From Legionella nautarum (GTDB lineage: Bacteria > Pseudomonadota > Gammaproteobacteria > Legionellales > Legionellaceae): 64,000 nucleotides of DNA. The stretch spans positions 981,769 through 1,045,768 of the forward strand of contig NZ_LNYO01000013.1 in assembly GCF_001467895.1 (NCBI RefSeq). Reading direction: 5' to 3'. A program made the translations under genes and the position numbers. Every line of letters begins with the position of its first letter. The stretch's first letter is position 1. Under the pieces are notes generated by a model that did no database searches, was not told where the DNA came from, and saw nothing but the letters and a program-made list of their open reading frames with translations. Shown piece after piece: positions 8,831 to 17,747 of this stretch.

Positions 8831-9811
8831 ATGAAAAAGTTGGGGGTTAATATTGCAGCATGGTCTATGTTGATATTTTCGCCATTTGCCTTTGCGGAAC
8901 AACAACAAAGTTGGGGCAGTTGGGTCGCAGGGGTAAGAGAGCAAGCGATTTCGGAAGGTATTTCTCCTGCTTTATTCGATAAGGCATTCGCTGGTATTCA
9001 TGAACCGAGCCGTACAGTAAAAGGTTTAGCCCGTTCTCAGCCGGAACATCGCTTAACTTTTAGCAAGTATCTGCATTCGCGCGCCGATAATTATCGCATT
9101 ATCATGGGGCGAAAAAATTATTTAAAAAACAAAGAATTACTGGAAAATATAGGACGTGATTTTGGTGTGGATCCTTGTTTTATTGTGGCATTTTGGGGGA
9201 TGGAAAGTAGCTACGGTACTTATATGGGTAATTTCCCAGTTATTAGATCACTTGCTACCCTAGCCTATGATTCCAAACGCCAAGATTTCTTCCGTAAAGA
9301 ATTATTTCTAGCCCTTCACATTCTGAATGATGGCCATGTGACCTTGGATCATTTCAAAGGGGAGTGGGCCGGGGCTTCAGGTCAGCCACAATTCCTACCT
9401 TCCAGTTGGTTAAAATTTGCAGTCGACTATGACAAAGATGGTAGAAAAGATATTTGGGAAAGCAAAGCGGATGTGTTTGCCTCGATTGCTAATTACATGA
9501 AGTTAAATGGTTGGCAAACAGGTGAACCCTGGGCTATTCAAGTCAAATTACCCGCTAATTTCGATATGAAATTAGAAGGTAAGACGACTGTTAAACCGGT
9601 GAGTGAATGGAATGCGATGGGGGTGCGTACTGAAACGGGGCAGCCGTTACCTAATCAAGATTTGAAAGCGAGTATCGTGCAGCCTTTTGGTGGTCCAGCT
9701 TTCTTAGCTTATCCCAACTATAAGATGATTTTGCGCTACAATAATTCTATATACTACGCAGGAGCTATTGGCTACATGGCTGATAGAATTTGTAATCGCA
9801 CAAACAATTAA
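8831..9811 (+). CDS. mltB: Lytic murein transglycosylase B family
   Basis: 326 residues with a signal peptide (cleavage near FAFAEQ, residue 22; no lipobox Cys, so a soluble periplasmic form). The SLT_2-type domain shows the catalytic Glu125 in FWGMESSYG, then NFPVIRSLATLAYD and GEWAGASGQPQFLPSSW, which are typical of MltB. It cleaves peptidoglycan glycan strands to 1,6-anhydro products. AAGGGGAA precedes the ATG. The next gene (msrBA) starts 28 bp downstream on the same strand, so the two may be cotranscribed. Confidence 0.9.
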   Translation: MKKLGVNIAAWSMLIFSPFAFAEQQQSWGSWVAGVREQAISEGISPALFDKAFAGIHEPSRTVKGLARSQPEHRLTFSKYLHSRADNYRIIMGRKNYLKNKELLENIGRDFGVDPCFIVAFWGMESSYGTYMGNFPVIRSLATLAYDSKRQDFFRKELFLALHILNDGHVTLDHFKGEWAGASGQPQFLPSSWLKFAVDYDKDGRKDIWESKADVFASIANYMKLNGWQTGEPWAIQVKLPANFDMKLEGKTTVKPVSEWNAMGVRTETGQPLPNQDLKASIVQPFGGPAFLAYPNYKMILRYNNSIYYAGAIGYMADRICNRTNN

Positions 9812-9838
9812 TAGTTCGCGGCAGCAGGGGGGATTCTG

Positions 9839-10708
9839 ATGGAAACTTATCTCGACAAAACAGCTAGTTTAACTCCAGCTGCCAGGCGTATTATTTGTGA
9901 CAAAGCAACAGAATATCCCCATACAGGCGAATACAATACTGTCGCAAAAAAAGGCTCTTACCTTTGTCGACGCTGCGGATTAGCTTTGTTTCGCGCAGCA
10001 AGCCAATTTCATTCCGGTTGTGGTTGGCCGAGTTTTGATGACGATATAGTTCAAGCGGTTAAACAAGTACCTGATCGCGACGGCCAACGCACTGAAATTC
10101 TTTGTGAACGTTGCGACGCCCATTTAGGACATGTTTTTATTGGCGAATTTTTTACCCATAAAAATCTACGTCATTGCGTTAATTCAGCTTCAATTGATTT
10201 TGTTGCCGATTCGGAAGTCCTTGATACCCAGGAAGCAATTGTTGCCGGTGGTTGTTTTTGGGGCGTCGATCATTTTCTGCGCCTCATCCCTGGAGTACTT
10301 AAGGTAGAAGTGGGTTATACAGGAGGTATTACGTTTAATCCTACCTATGAGCAAATTTGCCGTGGCGATACCGGTCATTATGAAGCTGCGCGCGTCGTTT
10401 ATGATGTGGGAAAAACGGATTACCATGCGGTATTAAAGCGTTTTTTTGAAATTCACGATCCAACCCAACGCACAGGCCAGGGGCCAGATCTTGGACAACA
10501 ATATAAAAGTGCAGTTTTTTACTACAATGATGAGCAGCTTGCTGAAGCTCAGGATTTAATTCAAATGCTACGCAATCGTGGCTATGATGTAGTGACACGC
10601 TTGCTTGAAGTACAGCCTTTTTGGCCTGCAGAAGGTTACCATCAAGATTATTATGGCAAACATAATAAAGCCCCCTACTGCCATAGACCTGAACCTCGTT
10701 TTGGTTAG
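9839..10708 (+). CDS. msrBA: Bifunctional methionine sulfoxide reductase (MsrB-MsrA fusion)
   Basis: 289 residues. Residues 1-125 are MsrB: zinc Cys pairs 43/46 and 89/92 (CRRC, CERC), the GWPSF motif and catalytic Cys113 in RHCVNSASIDF. Residues 133-289 are MsrA: catalytic Cys139 in GGCFWG, GYTGG and a YHQDYY region near the end. The enzyme repairs R- and S-methionine sulfoxide in proteins. There is no signal peptide, so it should be cytoplasmic. AGGGGGG precedes the ATG. The order MsrB first, MsrA second is the reverse of the MsrA-MsrB order in Neisseria PilB. Confidence 0.93.
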   Translation: METYLDKTASLTPAARRIICDKATEYPHTGEYNTVAKKGSYLCRRCGLALFRAASQFHSGCGWPSFDDDIVQAVKQVPDRDGQRTEILCERCDAHLGHVFIGEFFTHKNLRHCVNSASIDFVADSEVLDTQEAIVAGGCFWGVDHFLRLIPGVLKVEVGYTGGITFNPTYEQICRGDTGHYEAARVVYDVGKTDYHAVLKRFFEIHDPTQRTGQGPDLGQQYKSAVFYYNDEQLAEAQDLIQMLRNRGYDVVTRLLEVQPFWPAEGYHQDYYGKHNKAPYCHRPEPRFG

Positions 10709-10747
10709 CAGCCTTGATTGGCTTTCGCTGTATCAAGGCTGTTTAAT
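10709..10747 (+). terminator. Rho-independent terminator between msrBA and DUF1328 gene
   Basis: Perfect 10-bp stem CAGCCTTGAT/ATCAAGGCTG (10709-10718 and 10732-10741) with a 13-nt loop, followed by TTTAATTCTT. It sits between two convergent genes. A nearly identical hairpin occurs at 62756. Confidence 0.8.
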
Positions 10748-10749
10748 TC

Positions 10750-10932
10750 TTACACCGGTGGTGGTGGACCGCGTCGGCCGAGCAAACTCATAACGAGCAA
10801 GACCACGAAAATAATAAGGAATATAAAGAATAAGATTTTTGCAATGCCTGCAGCAGCGGCGGCAATTCCACCAAACCCAAACGCTGCAGCTATCAGCGCA
10901 ATGACTAAAAAAACCAGTGCCCAACCTAACAT
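10750..10932 (-). CDS. DUF1328 small membrane protein
   Basis: 60 residues starting [14 protein letters not shown], the characteristic opening of the DUF1328/YtjA family of two-segment membrane peptides rich in Ala, Gly and Phe. The frame stays open to 10959, but AAGGAGAG just upstream of the ATG at 10932 decides this start. The function of the family is unknown. The C-terminus ends GRRGPPPPV. Confidence 0.85.
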   Translation of the reverse strand: MLGWALVFLVIALIAAAFGFGGIAAAAAGIAKILFFIFLIIFVVLLVMSLLGRRGPPPPV

Positions 10933-11118
10933 AATGCTCTCCTTGGCATAGGTGTTCATTATTTAGTTAAGCCAAGATCAGTCAAGGTTTCAAGTAATAT
11001 TTGATAATTTTGAGCGAATCTCTACGGGATTCGGGCTTCCTCAAGAGAGGGAACTCCGTTGCTGCACTAGATTAGCTGCTTAATTTATGATTTATTAATT
11101 TATTTTACAGGGAATATT

Positions 11119-11766
11119 ATGCCATTTAATATTGAATTGCGTCAGAGCAATAACAAGGTGATTGTTAAACTTCAGGTCGTAAGAAAAGTAATTAATGTCT
11201 ACTTTACGGGAAAAGTTGAGGATATAGTAAAGGAGAGAAAACGCTGGATCCATCTAGAAAAACATTTTGTGAGCTCAATTCCTGAAGTGGGTCCTGAAGC
11301 GGGGGTTAGCTATACTACTGATGCTTATCATCATAAAAAAGAACATACTAACAACAAAGAATATACGGAGACCGATGAGCAACAAACCTATCATTTACAT
11401 CGTCAATTTAAGGTTGAAGTAACGCCAGCTTTACTATCTACCTATCTGCATGAATTTTGGCACCAACAAACTATTCATGGTGGCAAATTTAGATTTTTAA
11501 CAAATTCAAACGAAGTTGGCTCAATAATAAAAACCTTTTCTGTTTATTACGAAAGCTATAAGAACAGTTCTCTAGAGCTTGAGTATGAAAAAGACAATGA
11601 ATTGACAGGGAAAGAGCTTAATGAGTTTATAGAAAAAGCCAAAGAGGTAAGATTAAGTAGGTTGTTTGCTTCTCAAAATTCGCCCGTTTTTGCATCTCAG
11701 CCTCTTGCAGTGAGTTACCCAGAAGACAAAGCATCAAAGAATAGTCCTCAACAGGGGTGGAACTAA
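11119..11766 (+). CDS. Hypothetical soluble protein
   Basis: 215 residues from an ATG preceded by CAGGGAA. No signal peptide or membrane segment. The N-terminus looks beta-rich (IELRQSNNKVIVKLQV), the centre has many His and Tyr residues, and the tail is Ser/Pro rich. No family is recognised. Its 3' end overlaps the tatB stop on the other strand by 4 bp. The upstream region has one CTTAAT-type half site but not a full PmrA-like box. Confidence 0.6.
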   Translation: MPFNIELRQSNNKVIVKLQVVRKVINVYFTGKVEDIVKERKRWIHLEKHFVSSIPEVGPEAGVSYTTDAYHHKKEHTNNKEYTETDEQQTYHLHRQFKVEVTPALLSTYLHEFWHQQTIHGGKFRFLTNSNEVGSIIKTFSVYYESYKNSSLELEYEKDNELTGKELNEFIEKAKEVRLSRLFASQNSPVFASQPLAVSYPEDKASKNSPQQGWN

Positions 11767-11999
11767 TCGTTCTGCGGCTCAGTTTTTTTATACCTAGCAT
11801 CGGCCTGCTCAGCTTTGCGTGTATTTTCTTTTAATTGAATTTCGCTTAGCTGAGTTTCCCAGAAGCTTGTTGCTTGTTGTTTAAATTGATTGAGAAGGCG
11901 GAATAATTTACCAAGGTGTTCAGCCAACATAGGTAGTTTATTGGGACCAAACACAATGAGCGCAATCAGAAAGCAAAGAAAAAGCTCAGCACTACTCAT
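11763..11999 (-). CDS. tatB: Sec-independent translocase subunit TatB
   Basis: 78 residues. One N-terminal membrane segment is followed by FGPNKLP, the typical Tat FGP-x-LP hinge, an amphipathic helix (LAEHLGKLFRLLNQF) and a charged tail. TatB with TatC binds twin-arginine signal peptides. The tatA stop overlaps the tatB start (ATGA). tatC is not in the window; I recall that tatC is unlinked to tatAB in L. pneumophila. Confidence 0.9.
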   Translation of the reverse strand: MSSAELFLCFLIALIVFGPNKLPMLAEHLGKLFRLLNQFKQQATSFWETQLSEIQLKENTRKAEQADARYKKTEPQND

Positions 12000-12157
12000 A
12001 ATTTTTTCTCTTCATCCTCATTCAAGGCGCGGCGGAAATTTTTGATGGCATTACCTAAATCAGTACCGAGGTTTTTTAACTTATTGGTACCAAATAGGGC
12101 AACTATAATAAGCAAGATTAATAGTAAAGATAAAGGCTTGATACCTGCTAATCCCAT
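11996..12157 (-). CDS. tatA: Sec-independent translocase subunit TatA
   Basis: 53 residues: MGLAGIKPLSLLLILLIIVA membrane helix, the FGTNKLKNLGTDLG hinge and amphipathic helix, and an acidic/basic tail. This is the pore-forming Tat component. AGGAGC lies upstream inside the end of ubiB; the ubiB stop (12159-12161) abuts the tatA start, and the stop overlaps the tatB start by 4 bp, so translation is probably coupled through ubiB-tatA-tatB. Confidence 0.9.
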   Translation of the reverse strand: MGLAGIKPLSLLLILLIIVALFGTNKLKNLGTDLGNAIKNFRRALNEDEEKKL

Positions 12158-12158
12158 A

Positions 12159-13811
12159 CTAGCTCCTAGTTGTTCGATTAATAAGACTGATAAATCCCCC
12201 CGCTACAGCTACTAACAAGGCGGTGGGTGCTAATTTATCATAATTTAGTACATTAAGGTAACTAAGCAGGCTAACTGTTATCATTGTGGTGAAAATTCCA
12301 ACACCAAGTCCTTTGTACCAATTCTTTTGGGATCTAAAAGAATGATCTCTAATCTTATGTTGCTCAAGGGCACGAATTTTTTGTTCCTTCGTTAACTCCA
12401 ATACCTCATGTATTAATCGTGGCATATGAGGAAGTTGTTCGGTCAGAAAAGGTAAATTTTCACGTAATTGCCGGAAAAATGCTTTAGGTCCTATTTGTTC
12501 CTTTAGCCATTTTTCTAAGAAGGGTTTCGCGGTGGCCCAGAGATCAAGTTCAGGATAGAGTTGGCGACCTAAGCCTTCTATTGCAAGCAGCGTTTTTTGC
12601 AGCAACACGAGCTGAGGTTGAACTTCCATTTGAAAGCGCCGCGCGACTTGAAAGAGGCGTAAGACGACTTGAGCGAAAGAAATATCTTTCAATGGCTTTT
12701 CAAAAATAGGTTCACAGACGGTACGGATAGCGCTCTCGAATTCTTCGACACGAGTATCACGTGCTACCCAGCCAGATTCAACATGCAGTTGTGCGACACG
12801 GCGATAGTCGCGATTAAAAAACGCATACAAATTTTCAGCTAAATAGCGTTTATCGCTGTCATTCAATGTGCCAATAATGCCAAAATCAATACAAATGTAT
12901 TGCGGATTGTCCGGGAATTCCGGCGACACAAAAATATTACCTGGATGCATGTCGGCATGGAAAAAACAATCTCTAAAAACCTGGGTAAAAAAGATTTCGA
13001 CGCCGCGCTCAGCGAGTTTTTTAATATTAATATTATTTGCTTGTAGAGTCGCTAGATCGGAAACCGGAATGCCATGGATTCTCTCCATGACCATCACGTT
13101 TTCGCGCGTATAATCCCAATAGATTTCAGGGATGTAAAGCAAGGGCGAATTATGAAAATTGCGCCTTAATTGACCAGCATTTGCCGCTTCGCGCTGCAAA
13201 TCGAGTTCATCAAAAAGATTATGCTCAAATTCGCGAACAATTTCCTTGGGCTTCAGCCGCTTACTTTCAGCCCAATAACGATCCGCTAAATTGGCTATGG
13301 TGTACATAATGCTTAAATCTTTTTCGATGATTTTACGCATGTTGGGACGCAATATTTTTACGACCACTTCTTCGCCACTATGTAAGATTGCCGTATGCAC
13401 TTGCGCCATGGAGGCCGAAGCAAGGGGGTGGGGATCAAATTGGGCAAAAACATCATACGCAGAGCGGCCAAAAGCAGATTCCACAATCTTAAGCGCAATA
13501 TCACTAGGAAAGGGCGGCACTTTATCTTGTAGTTTACATAATTCTTGCGCAATATCCGGCGGTAAAATATCAGGTCGAGTCGATAAGGCTTGGCCAAATT
13601 TAATAAAAATAGGCCCTAATTCTTCCAAGGTTTTGCGTAAGGCTTCGCCGCGCGTTAGTTTTTCTTTGCGCAGCCAATTCCAGGGATTCAAATACACAAT
13701 AAAGCGGAAGGGCGAAAAAAGGCGAATACTGACAACGACCTGATCCAAACCATTGCGGGCCAAAATCGTATTGATATGCAGAAGTCTCAGTAACTGCTTA
13801 ATCGATTTCAT
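12159..13811 (-). CDS. ubiB: Ubiquinone biosynthesis accessory kinase-like protein UbiB
   Basis: 550 residues, the usual length. ABC1/ADCK fold with the family KxGQ motif (IFIKFGQALSTRPDILP), an Ala-rich loop (LASASMAQVH), VVVKILRP with the ATP-binding Lys, and the catalytic and metal regions FFHADMHPGNIFV and CIDFGIIG. Two hydrophobic segments at the C-terminus (about 500-545) anchor it to the inner membrane. UbiB is an ATPase required for coenzyme Q synthesis. It overlaps ubiJ by 14 bp. Confidence 0.95.
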   Translation of the reverse strand: MKSIKQLLRLLHINTILARNGLDQVVVSIRLFSPFRFIVYLNPWNWLRKEKLTRGEALRKTLEELGPIFIKFGQALSTRPDILPPDIAQELCKLQDKVPPFPSDIALKIVESAFGRSAYDVFAQFDPHPLASASMAQVHTAILHSGEEVVVKILRPNMRKIIEKDLSIMYTIANLADRYWAESKRLKPKEIVREFEHNLFDELDLQREAANAGQLRRNFHNSPLLYIPEIYWDYTRENVMVMERIHGIPVSDLATLQANNINIKKLAERGVEIFFTQVFRDCFFHADMHPGNIFVSPEFPDNPQYICIDFGIIGTLNDSDKRYLAENLYAFFNRDYRRVAQLHVESGWVARDTRVEEFESAIRTVCEPIFEKPLKDISFAQVVLRLFQVARRFQMEVQPQLVLLQKTLLAIEGLGRQLYPELDLWATAKPFLEKWLKEQIGPKAFFRQLRENLPFLTEQLPHMPRLIHEVLELTKEQKIRALEQHKIRDHSFRSQKNWYKGLGVGIFTTMITVSLLSYLNVLNYDKLAPTALLVAVAGGFISLINRTTRS

Positions 13812-14415
13812 AATGAGCCATCAATTGGTTAATGTGAGCCTGCAAGCGTTCAACATCTAAAGCCAATTTATCGATGTCGTTAAAAAAATCATCAATCTCT
13901 TCTCGCGGAGGAAAAAGGCGTAATTCTTCGTGTAAATAATCACTGAGATTGTGGCGTAGAGAATCACTAAGTTGCTTTTTAAAGGCTATACCCTGACGGA
14001 ATAGCGAACCAATCTGATGGGCTACGACATCACCAGTAAAATGAGCTAAATGCCCTTCCCAATCGATATCAAGTTCATCGAAAAGTTTTTTGACTTGTTG
14101 TCCAAGCTCCACGTCCCCTGATATGCGAATTTTGTCATTAAAAAGAGAGCGTGCTTGTGATGCAGGGAGAAAACTTAAACGGATTAAGCCAAGTGGGCTA
14201 CTGTGAATAATGGTGTCGGGGCGCCCGTCATAGTGGTGCAGCAGTTGTAGTTCCCCATGTTGAAAAGCAATATAGAAGTTCGCTCCAAGCGGGGCAACGA
14301 TGATTTCCAGCACTTTGCCATCCAGCGCAGCAATTTTAGCTGGCATGGATTCATCAAGGGCTAAAGCATGATTAATTGCTTGTTGCAAAGCTTTTAAGGA
14401 ATATTTTTTAATCAT
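13798..14415 (-). CDS. ubiJ: Ubiquinone biosynthesis accessory factor UbiJ (SCP2 domain)
   Basis: 205 residues from the ATG at 14415 (MIKKYSLKALQQ). The frame stays open to 14463, but that would overlap ubiE by 41 bp; the internal ATG fits better. The N-terminal two thirds form an SCP2-like lipid-binding domain, and a C-terminal helix (about 165-200) could form a coiled coil, as in UbiJ that pairs with UbiK. It scaffolds the soluble Ubi complex. The order ubiE-ubiJ-ubiB is the same as in E. coli. Confidence 0.9.
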   Translation of the reverse strand: MIKKYSLKALQQAINHALALDESMPAKIAALDGKVLEIIVAPLGANFYIAFQHGELQLLHHYDGRPDTIIHSSPLGLIRLSFLPASQARSLFNDKIRISGDVELGQQVKKLFDELDIDWEGHLAHFTGDVVAHQIGSLFRQGIAFKKQLSDSLRHNLSDYLHEELRLFPPREEIDDFFNDIDKLALDVERLQAHINQLMAHYEID

Positions 14416-14422
14416 AAAGTTC

Positions 14423-15175
14423 TCAATATTTGTAGGCAATATGGAGGGCAACAATGCCGCCACTTAAATTATGATAATGGCAATCTTCAAATCCTGCTCG
14501 TTCTATCATCGTTTTCAATTCTTCTTGGGCGGGGTGCATGCGAATTGATTCTGCAAGATATTGATAACTCGCTGCATCATTGGCGAATAATTTACCCAGT
14601 TGAGGCAAAATATTAAACGAATACCAATCATAAATCGGTTTCAGACCGGGAAGGGTTGGCGTGGAAAATTCTAAGATCATTAGCTTCCCTCCAGGTTTGC
14701 AGACCCGAAACATCGAGCGCAAGGCTTCCTCTTTATCGGTGACATTGCGCAGACCAAAGCCCATGGTGATACACTGAAAATGACTCGTGGTAAAAGGCAA
14801 AGTTTGGGCATTCGCTTGTACGAAATGAATATTGCGGTAAAAGCCTTGATCCAATAATTTATCTCGACCCACAGCCAACATCGCCGCATTAATATCGGCC
14901 AAGATAACCGTGCCGGAAGGCCCTACCTTTTTGGACAATAAACGAGTTAAATCACCACTTCCACCTGCTAAATCAAGCACGTTATCACCTGCACGAACCT
15001 GACTAAGCTCGACGGTAAAACGTTTCCAGAAATGATGGACCCCCATAGACATCAGGTCATTCATCAGATCATAATTCTTAGCAACCGATTGAAAGACGGC
15101 GCCAACTTTCTTTTCCTTTTCATCCCAGGTTATGGTTTCAAAGCCAAAATGAGTATTTTTTCTATGGTCGGTCAT
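14423..15175 (-). CDS. ubiE: Demethylubiquinone/demethylmenaquinone C-methyltransferase UbiE
   Basis: 250 residues of the class I SAM methyltransferase fold: [19 protein letters not shown] (UbiE signature 1), [13 protein letters not shown] (SAM motif I), and the [24 protein letters not shown] region containing UbiE signature 2. It methylates the quinone ring in the Q pathway. It is the first gene of the minus-strand ubiE-J-B-tatAB run, facing a divergent gene at 15299. Confidence 0.95.
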   Translation of the reverse strand: MTDHRKNTHFGFETITWDEKEKKVGAVFQSVAKNYDLMNDLMSMGVHHFWKRFTVELSQVRAGDNVLDLAGGSGDLTRLLSKKVGPSGTVILADINAAMLAVGRDKLLDQGFYRNIHFVQANAQTLPFTTSHFQCITMGFGLRNVTDKEEALRSMFRVCKPGGKLMILEFSTPTLPGLKPIYDWYSFNILPQLGKLFANDAASYQYLAESIRMHPAQEELKTMIERAGFEDCHYHNLSGGIVALHIAYKY

Positions 15176-15298
15176 TAGGTTAGGTGTCGAGGCAGCAAAA
15201 GATGACTTATCTTAACCGATTCCAAGGCGGATACCCAATAAAATGATGATAATATGTCCGACAAAATCTAACAGAATATTGGCTGAGGAGGCCGGAGC

Positions 15299-15589
15299 AT
15301 GAGCTACAATCTCGGACTGCTGTCTAATTTTGTGGGGATTCTGGGCGTTATTTTAGTTCTACTGGCTTATTTTTTATCGCAAACAGCAAAGCTCTCTGTT
15401 GATTCTTTTAAATACTTAGGCAGCAATTTGCTCGGCTCTTCTTTAATTACCATTTCCCTACTTTTTCATTGGAATTTATCATCGTTTTTAATTGAACTGG
15501 CCTGGAGCGCAATCAGTATTATGGGAATGGTGCGGATTGTTTTACAGAATAGACTAGCGAGAAAAATGGATAAAGCCGGGTCGGTATAA
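15299..15589 (+). CDS. CBU_0592-like small membrane protein
   Basis: 96 residues with three membrane stretches (about 8-27, 37-57 and 62-82). The pattern GxxGVxLxLxAYFLxQ followed by LxSNLLGSSLI resembles the family named after Coxiella CBU_0592; the function is unknown. GAGGAGGCCGGAGC lies just before the ATG. It is divergent from ubiE. Confidence 0.8.
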   Translation: MSYNLGLLSNFVGILGVILVLLAYFLSQTAKLSVDSFKYLGSNLLGSSLITISLLFHWNLSSFLIELAWSAISIMGMVRIVLQNRLARKMDKAGSV

Positions 15590-15608
15590 CAGACCCAGCT
15601 TAAGTACA

Positions 15609-15848
15609 TTAAGAAGCAGTGTCATCATCATCAGAAGAGGAGTTTGAACTGTTTGTATCACCACTAGAATTGGTAGAAGAGCTACCACTCGTCGAGCTAC
15701 CAGCACTATTTTGATCACCAGATTGTGGGGTGGTGGCGGTAGTTGATTGTTGAGTATTATCAGAACTTGCTGGAGTAGTATCAGCATGAGCCAATACAGA
15801 TACAGAAGTGCCAAACAACATTACAAGTAAAGCTACTACTTTCTTCAT
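15609..15848 (-). CDS. Secreted Ser/Thr/Asp-rich small protein
   Basis: 79 residues from an ATG at 15848 preceded by AGGAGA; a longer frame to 15878 has no such site. A signal peptide (MKKVVALLVMLFGTSVSVLA, cleavage near HA-D) is followed by about 57 residues composed almost only of Ser, Thr, Asn, Gly, Gln and Asp, ending in a DDDD cluster. This is a disordered exported peptide of unknown role. Its upstream region contains a long perfect inverted repeat (15881-15980). Confidence 0.7.
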   Translation of the reverse strand: MKKVVALLVMLFGTSVSVLAHADTTPASSDNTQQSTTATTPQSGDQNSAGSSTSGSSSTNSSGDTNSSNSSSDDDDTAS

Positions 15849-15880
15849 TGGATCTCTCCTAGAGTTAGTCAAACACAATC

Positions 15881-15980
15881 CTCTCGTAATCCAAATTGAG
15901 ACTTTAAAAAAAATTTACCCCCCTTAAAACTTTGTTAAGAGTAAAAAGTGAATAAAAAGTCCTAATTTGGATTACGAGAG
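15881..15980. repeat. 17-bp perfect inverted repeat around the promoter of the secreted Ser-rich gene
   Basis: CTCTCGTAATCCAAATT at 15881-15897 and its exact reverse complement at 15964-15980, separated by 66 bp. The match resumes after two mismatches with GACTTT, giving arms near 25 bp. The inner region is AT-rich with a C-run. The arms may be paired operators, element ends or a large transcript hairpin. Confidence 0.85.
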
Positions 15981-16150
15981 TTATCTAAGCATATAGCTAA
16001 ATTTTTTTAAAATTAACCATTTAAAGAAAAAAATCCTAAAAAAGGGCAAATTTTACTTTATTTTGATATTTTATGGTCTTGTTGTTGGTATTTTGTGTCG
16101 CCGGGCTTTGTTGTTGTTTTGCTGGACCAGCCAAGCCCACCATCATAGAC

Positions 16151-16582
16151 CTAAGTCAGTAGCTGATTCAGAGCGGCGAGATATTGGTTTTCATCTGGAG
16201 GACATTGATCTCGTTGTGCTTTCCAAAGACACTCTGCCAAAGAATCCATCATCAGATGCTCTACTATTAAAGAATCAGAATATTTTTGTAATAGGTTTTT
16301 ATAAACTTGTGCGATTCCTGTGGGTCTATCAGTACTCACCTGTTCGCGAATTGCAAGATGCAGGCCCATATGTAAAAAAGGATTGGTTTGTCCAAGCTCA
16401 GGAAAATAAGCTTGATCCAGTGGCTTATTTGAGGTTTCGAGCAGAGCCTGATATTCTGGATGGTCAATGATGACTGCCACAAGTTGCTGTTCTAAGGGTT
16501 GTAAAGGAAGTTTCTGTTTGTATTTTTGCCAGCTAGAAAAAAACAGTTGCCGAGTATCTTGGACATTATCACCATAAAACAT
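16151..16582 (-). CDS. DUF1841 family protein
   Basis: 143 residues. MFYGDNVQDTRQLFFSSW at the start and the later NPFLHMGLHLAIREQ and H-x-MMDSLAECLW blocks are typical of DUF1841, a cytoplasmic family of unknown function. The frame stays open to 16600, but the ATG at 16582 has CAGGA at a proper distance and matches the family start. An overlapping plus-strand frame (16063-16470) is a shadow. Confidence 0.85.
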   Translation of the reverse strand: MFYGDNVQDTRQLFFSSWQKYKQKLPLQPLEQQLVAVIIDHPEYQALLETSNKPLDQAYFPELGQTNPFLHMGLHLAIREQVSTDRPTGIAQVYKNLLQKYSDSLIVEHLMMDSLAECLWKAQRDQCPPDENQYLAALNQLLT

Positions 16583-16596
16583 AAATAATCCTGAGC

Positions 16597-16701
16597 TCAC
16601 TTTAAGCGTTCGTAAGGCAAGTCTAACTCAGTGTTAATCGAACGCAAAGATTTACTCCCACCCTTCTTCGCTAAAAGAGAAATAAGCGTATTTGTTGACA
16701 A
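16597..16701 (-). CDS. Possible 34-residue small protein upstream of DUF1841
   Basis: A short frame begins at TTG 16701 and stops at TGA 16597-16599, only 14 bp before the DUF1841 start. Its product begins MSTNTLISLLAKKGG and ends LDLPYERLK, which has protein-like composition. An in-frame stop sits three codons before the TTG, so no longer start exists in this frame. The ribosome-binding site (GAG) is weak. It may be a small gene, a leader peptide or the remnant of a larger gene. Confidence 0.4.
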   Translation of the reverse strand: MSTNTLISLLAKKGGSKSLRSINTELDLPYERLK

Positions 16702-16763
16702 GGCTGCTCAAGTTATGAGATATTCCTTTTTGCGAGGTTGGACTTGCTATGTGTCATTCCACT

Positions 16764-16792
16764 GGGTCAATTGGCGACACACTGATTGACCC
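16764..16792. other. Stem-loop in the gap before the 16899 gene
   Basis: Perfect 8-bp stem GGGTCAAT/ATTGACCC with a 13-nt loop, followed on the plus strand by TTTCTATTTTC. No plus-strand gene ends just before it, so a terminator role is unproven; it may be a regulatory hairpin. Confidence 0.4.
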
Positions 16793-16898
16793 TTTCTATT
16801 TTCATTCCGTACAAAATTCTATAAATCTTGCTATTTTTTCTTCAGTACGATAAAAACGTTGCTGCAATCGTCATATTCAACGGATGGAGTAATTTGCA

Positions 16899-17720
16899 AT
16901 GACTGGATTTTTTAAATACAAAATATCAACCCGCCGTATCGCCATACCTAGAGATTCTGAAGGAAAAATGGAAGCTTTTGATGCAGATAATGAACAGCAT
17001 CTCGCAGTGATTAATTCGGGAGTAGCACGTTTTAAAGAAGCACTACCTCAGATGCGCAAACTTGATAGAGAGATTCTTTTGGGTGCGAGTATAGCCACTA
17101 TAGCTATTGGTTTGAATATGGCTTCTACGTTTCCTTTTTTTCCTTATGTTTATTTTAGCTTTACAGCAGCAATTGTTGGCACAGCTATTGTCTGCCACGG
17201 TTTCACTGCTCGCTCAATGTTTGTTGATAAATATCTGAAAATATTCAATGAGTTAAAAGAAATTCATCAATGGGTTTCAGAATCTAGAGAAACCAAGCAT
17301 TGGAATGGGATTGAATATTGGTATGCAATTCGCAAAAAACCAGTACAAGATATGATTCTGACCTTAGGTCCCTGGGTACCTAAAGAATTCATTAAGACTT
17401 GGAATGAAGAGGATTTGATACCTAGTAATGTTCCGCAAATGATTAGAAAGCGTACCCCGGGCAGGCAAGTAATAGAATTAACCCCCGAATTCATTGAAAA
17501 ATTGGCTGAATTGGCTTCCGGCCAGGTTCAGGCTGTAAATAGCGAATACCGATATTATGGTGATAATAATGTGCGAGATTACGCTATTATCGCGGAGGAA
17601 TATTGGCAAAGATCGAAGATAGTGGCAGCGAGACTGGCAGATGGGGCAACAAATATAGCCTCAAAAGGTGGGGAGTTGATGGTTGCTTTAGCAGCAACTC
17701 CTAAGCCTCATAATAGTTAA
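16899..17720 (+). CDS. Hypothetical protein with a membrane hairpin
   Basis: 273 residues. Two closely spaced hydrophobic segments (about 58-76 and 82-102) form a hairpin; the flanking parts are soluble and helical, with a Trp-rich stretch (WNGIEYWYAIRKKP). GGAG precedes the ATG. No family is recognised. A membrane hairpin with long cytosolic arms is common among Legionella effectors, but there is no direct evidence of secretion. Confidence 0.65.
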   Translation: MTGFFKYKISTRRIAIPRDSEGKMEAFDADNEQHLAVINSGVARFKEALPQMRKLDREILLGASIATIAIGLNMASTFPFFPYVYFSFTAAIVGTAIVCHGFTARSMFVDKYLKIFNELKEIHQWVSESRETKHWNGIEYWYAIRKKPVQDMILTLGPWVPKEFIKTWNEEDLIPSNVPQMIRKRTPGRQVIELTPEFIEKLAELASGQVQAVNSEYRYYGDNNVRDYAIIAEEYWQRSKIVAARLADGATNIASKGGELMVALAATPKPHNS

Positions 17721-17747
17721 TTGAGCTCTAACCCTATTCCGCGACTT

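Noticed and set aside
16063..16470. 135-residue plus-strand frame
   Set aside because: It lies antisense to the DUF1841 gene, has no ribosome-binding site and no recognisable product; the minus-strand frame has family motifs.
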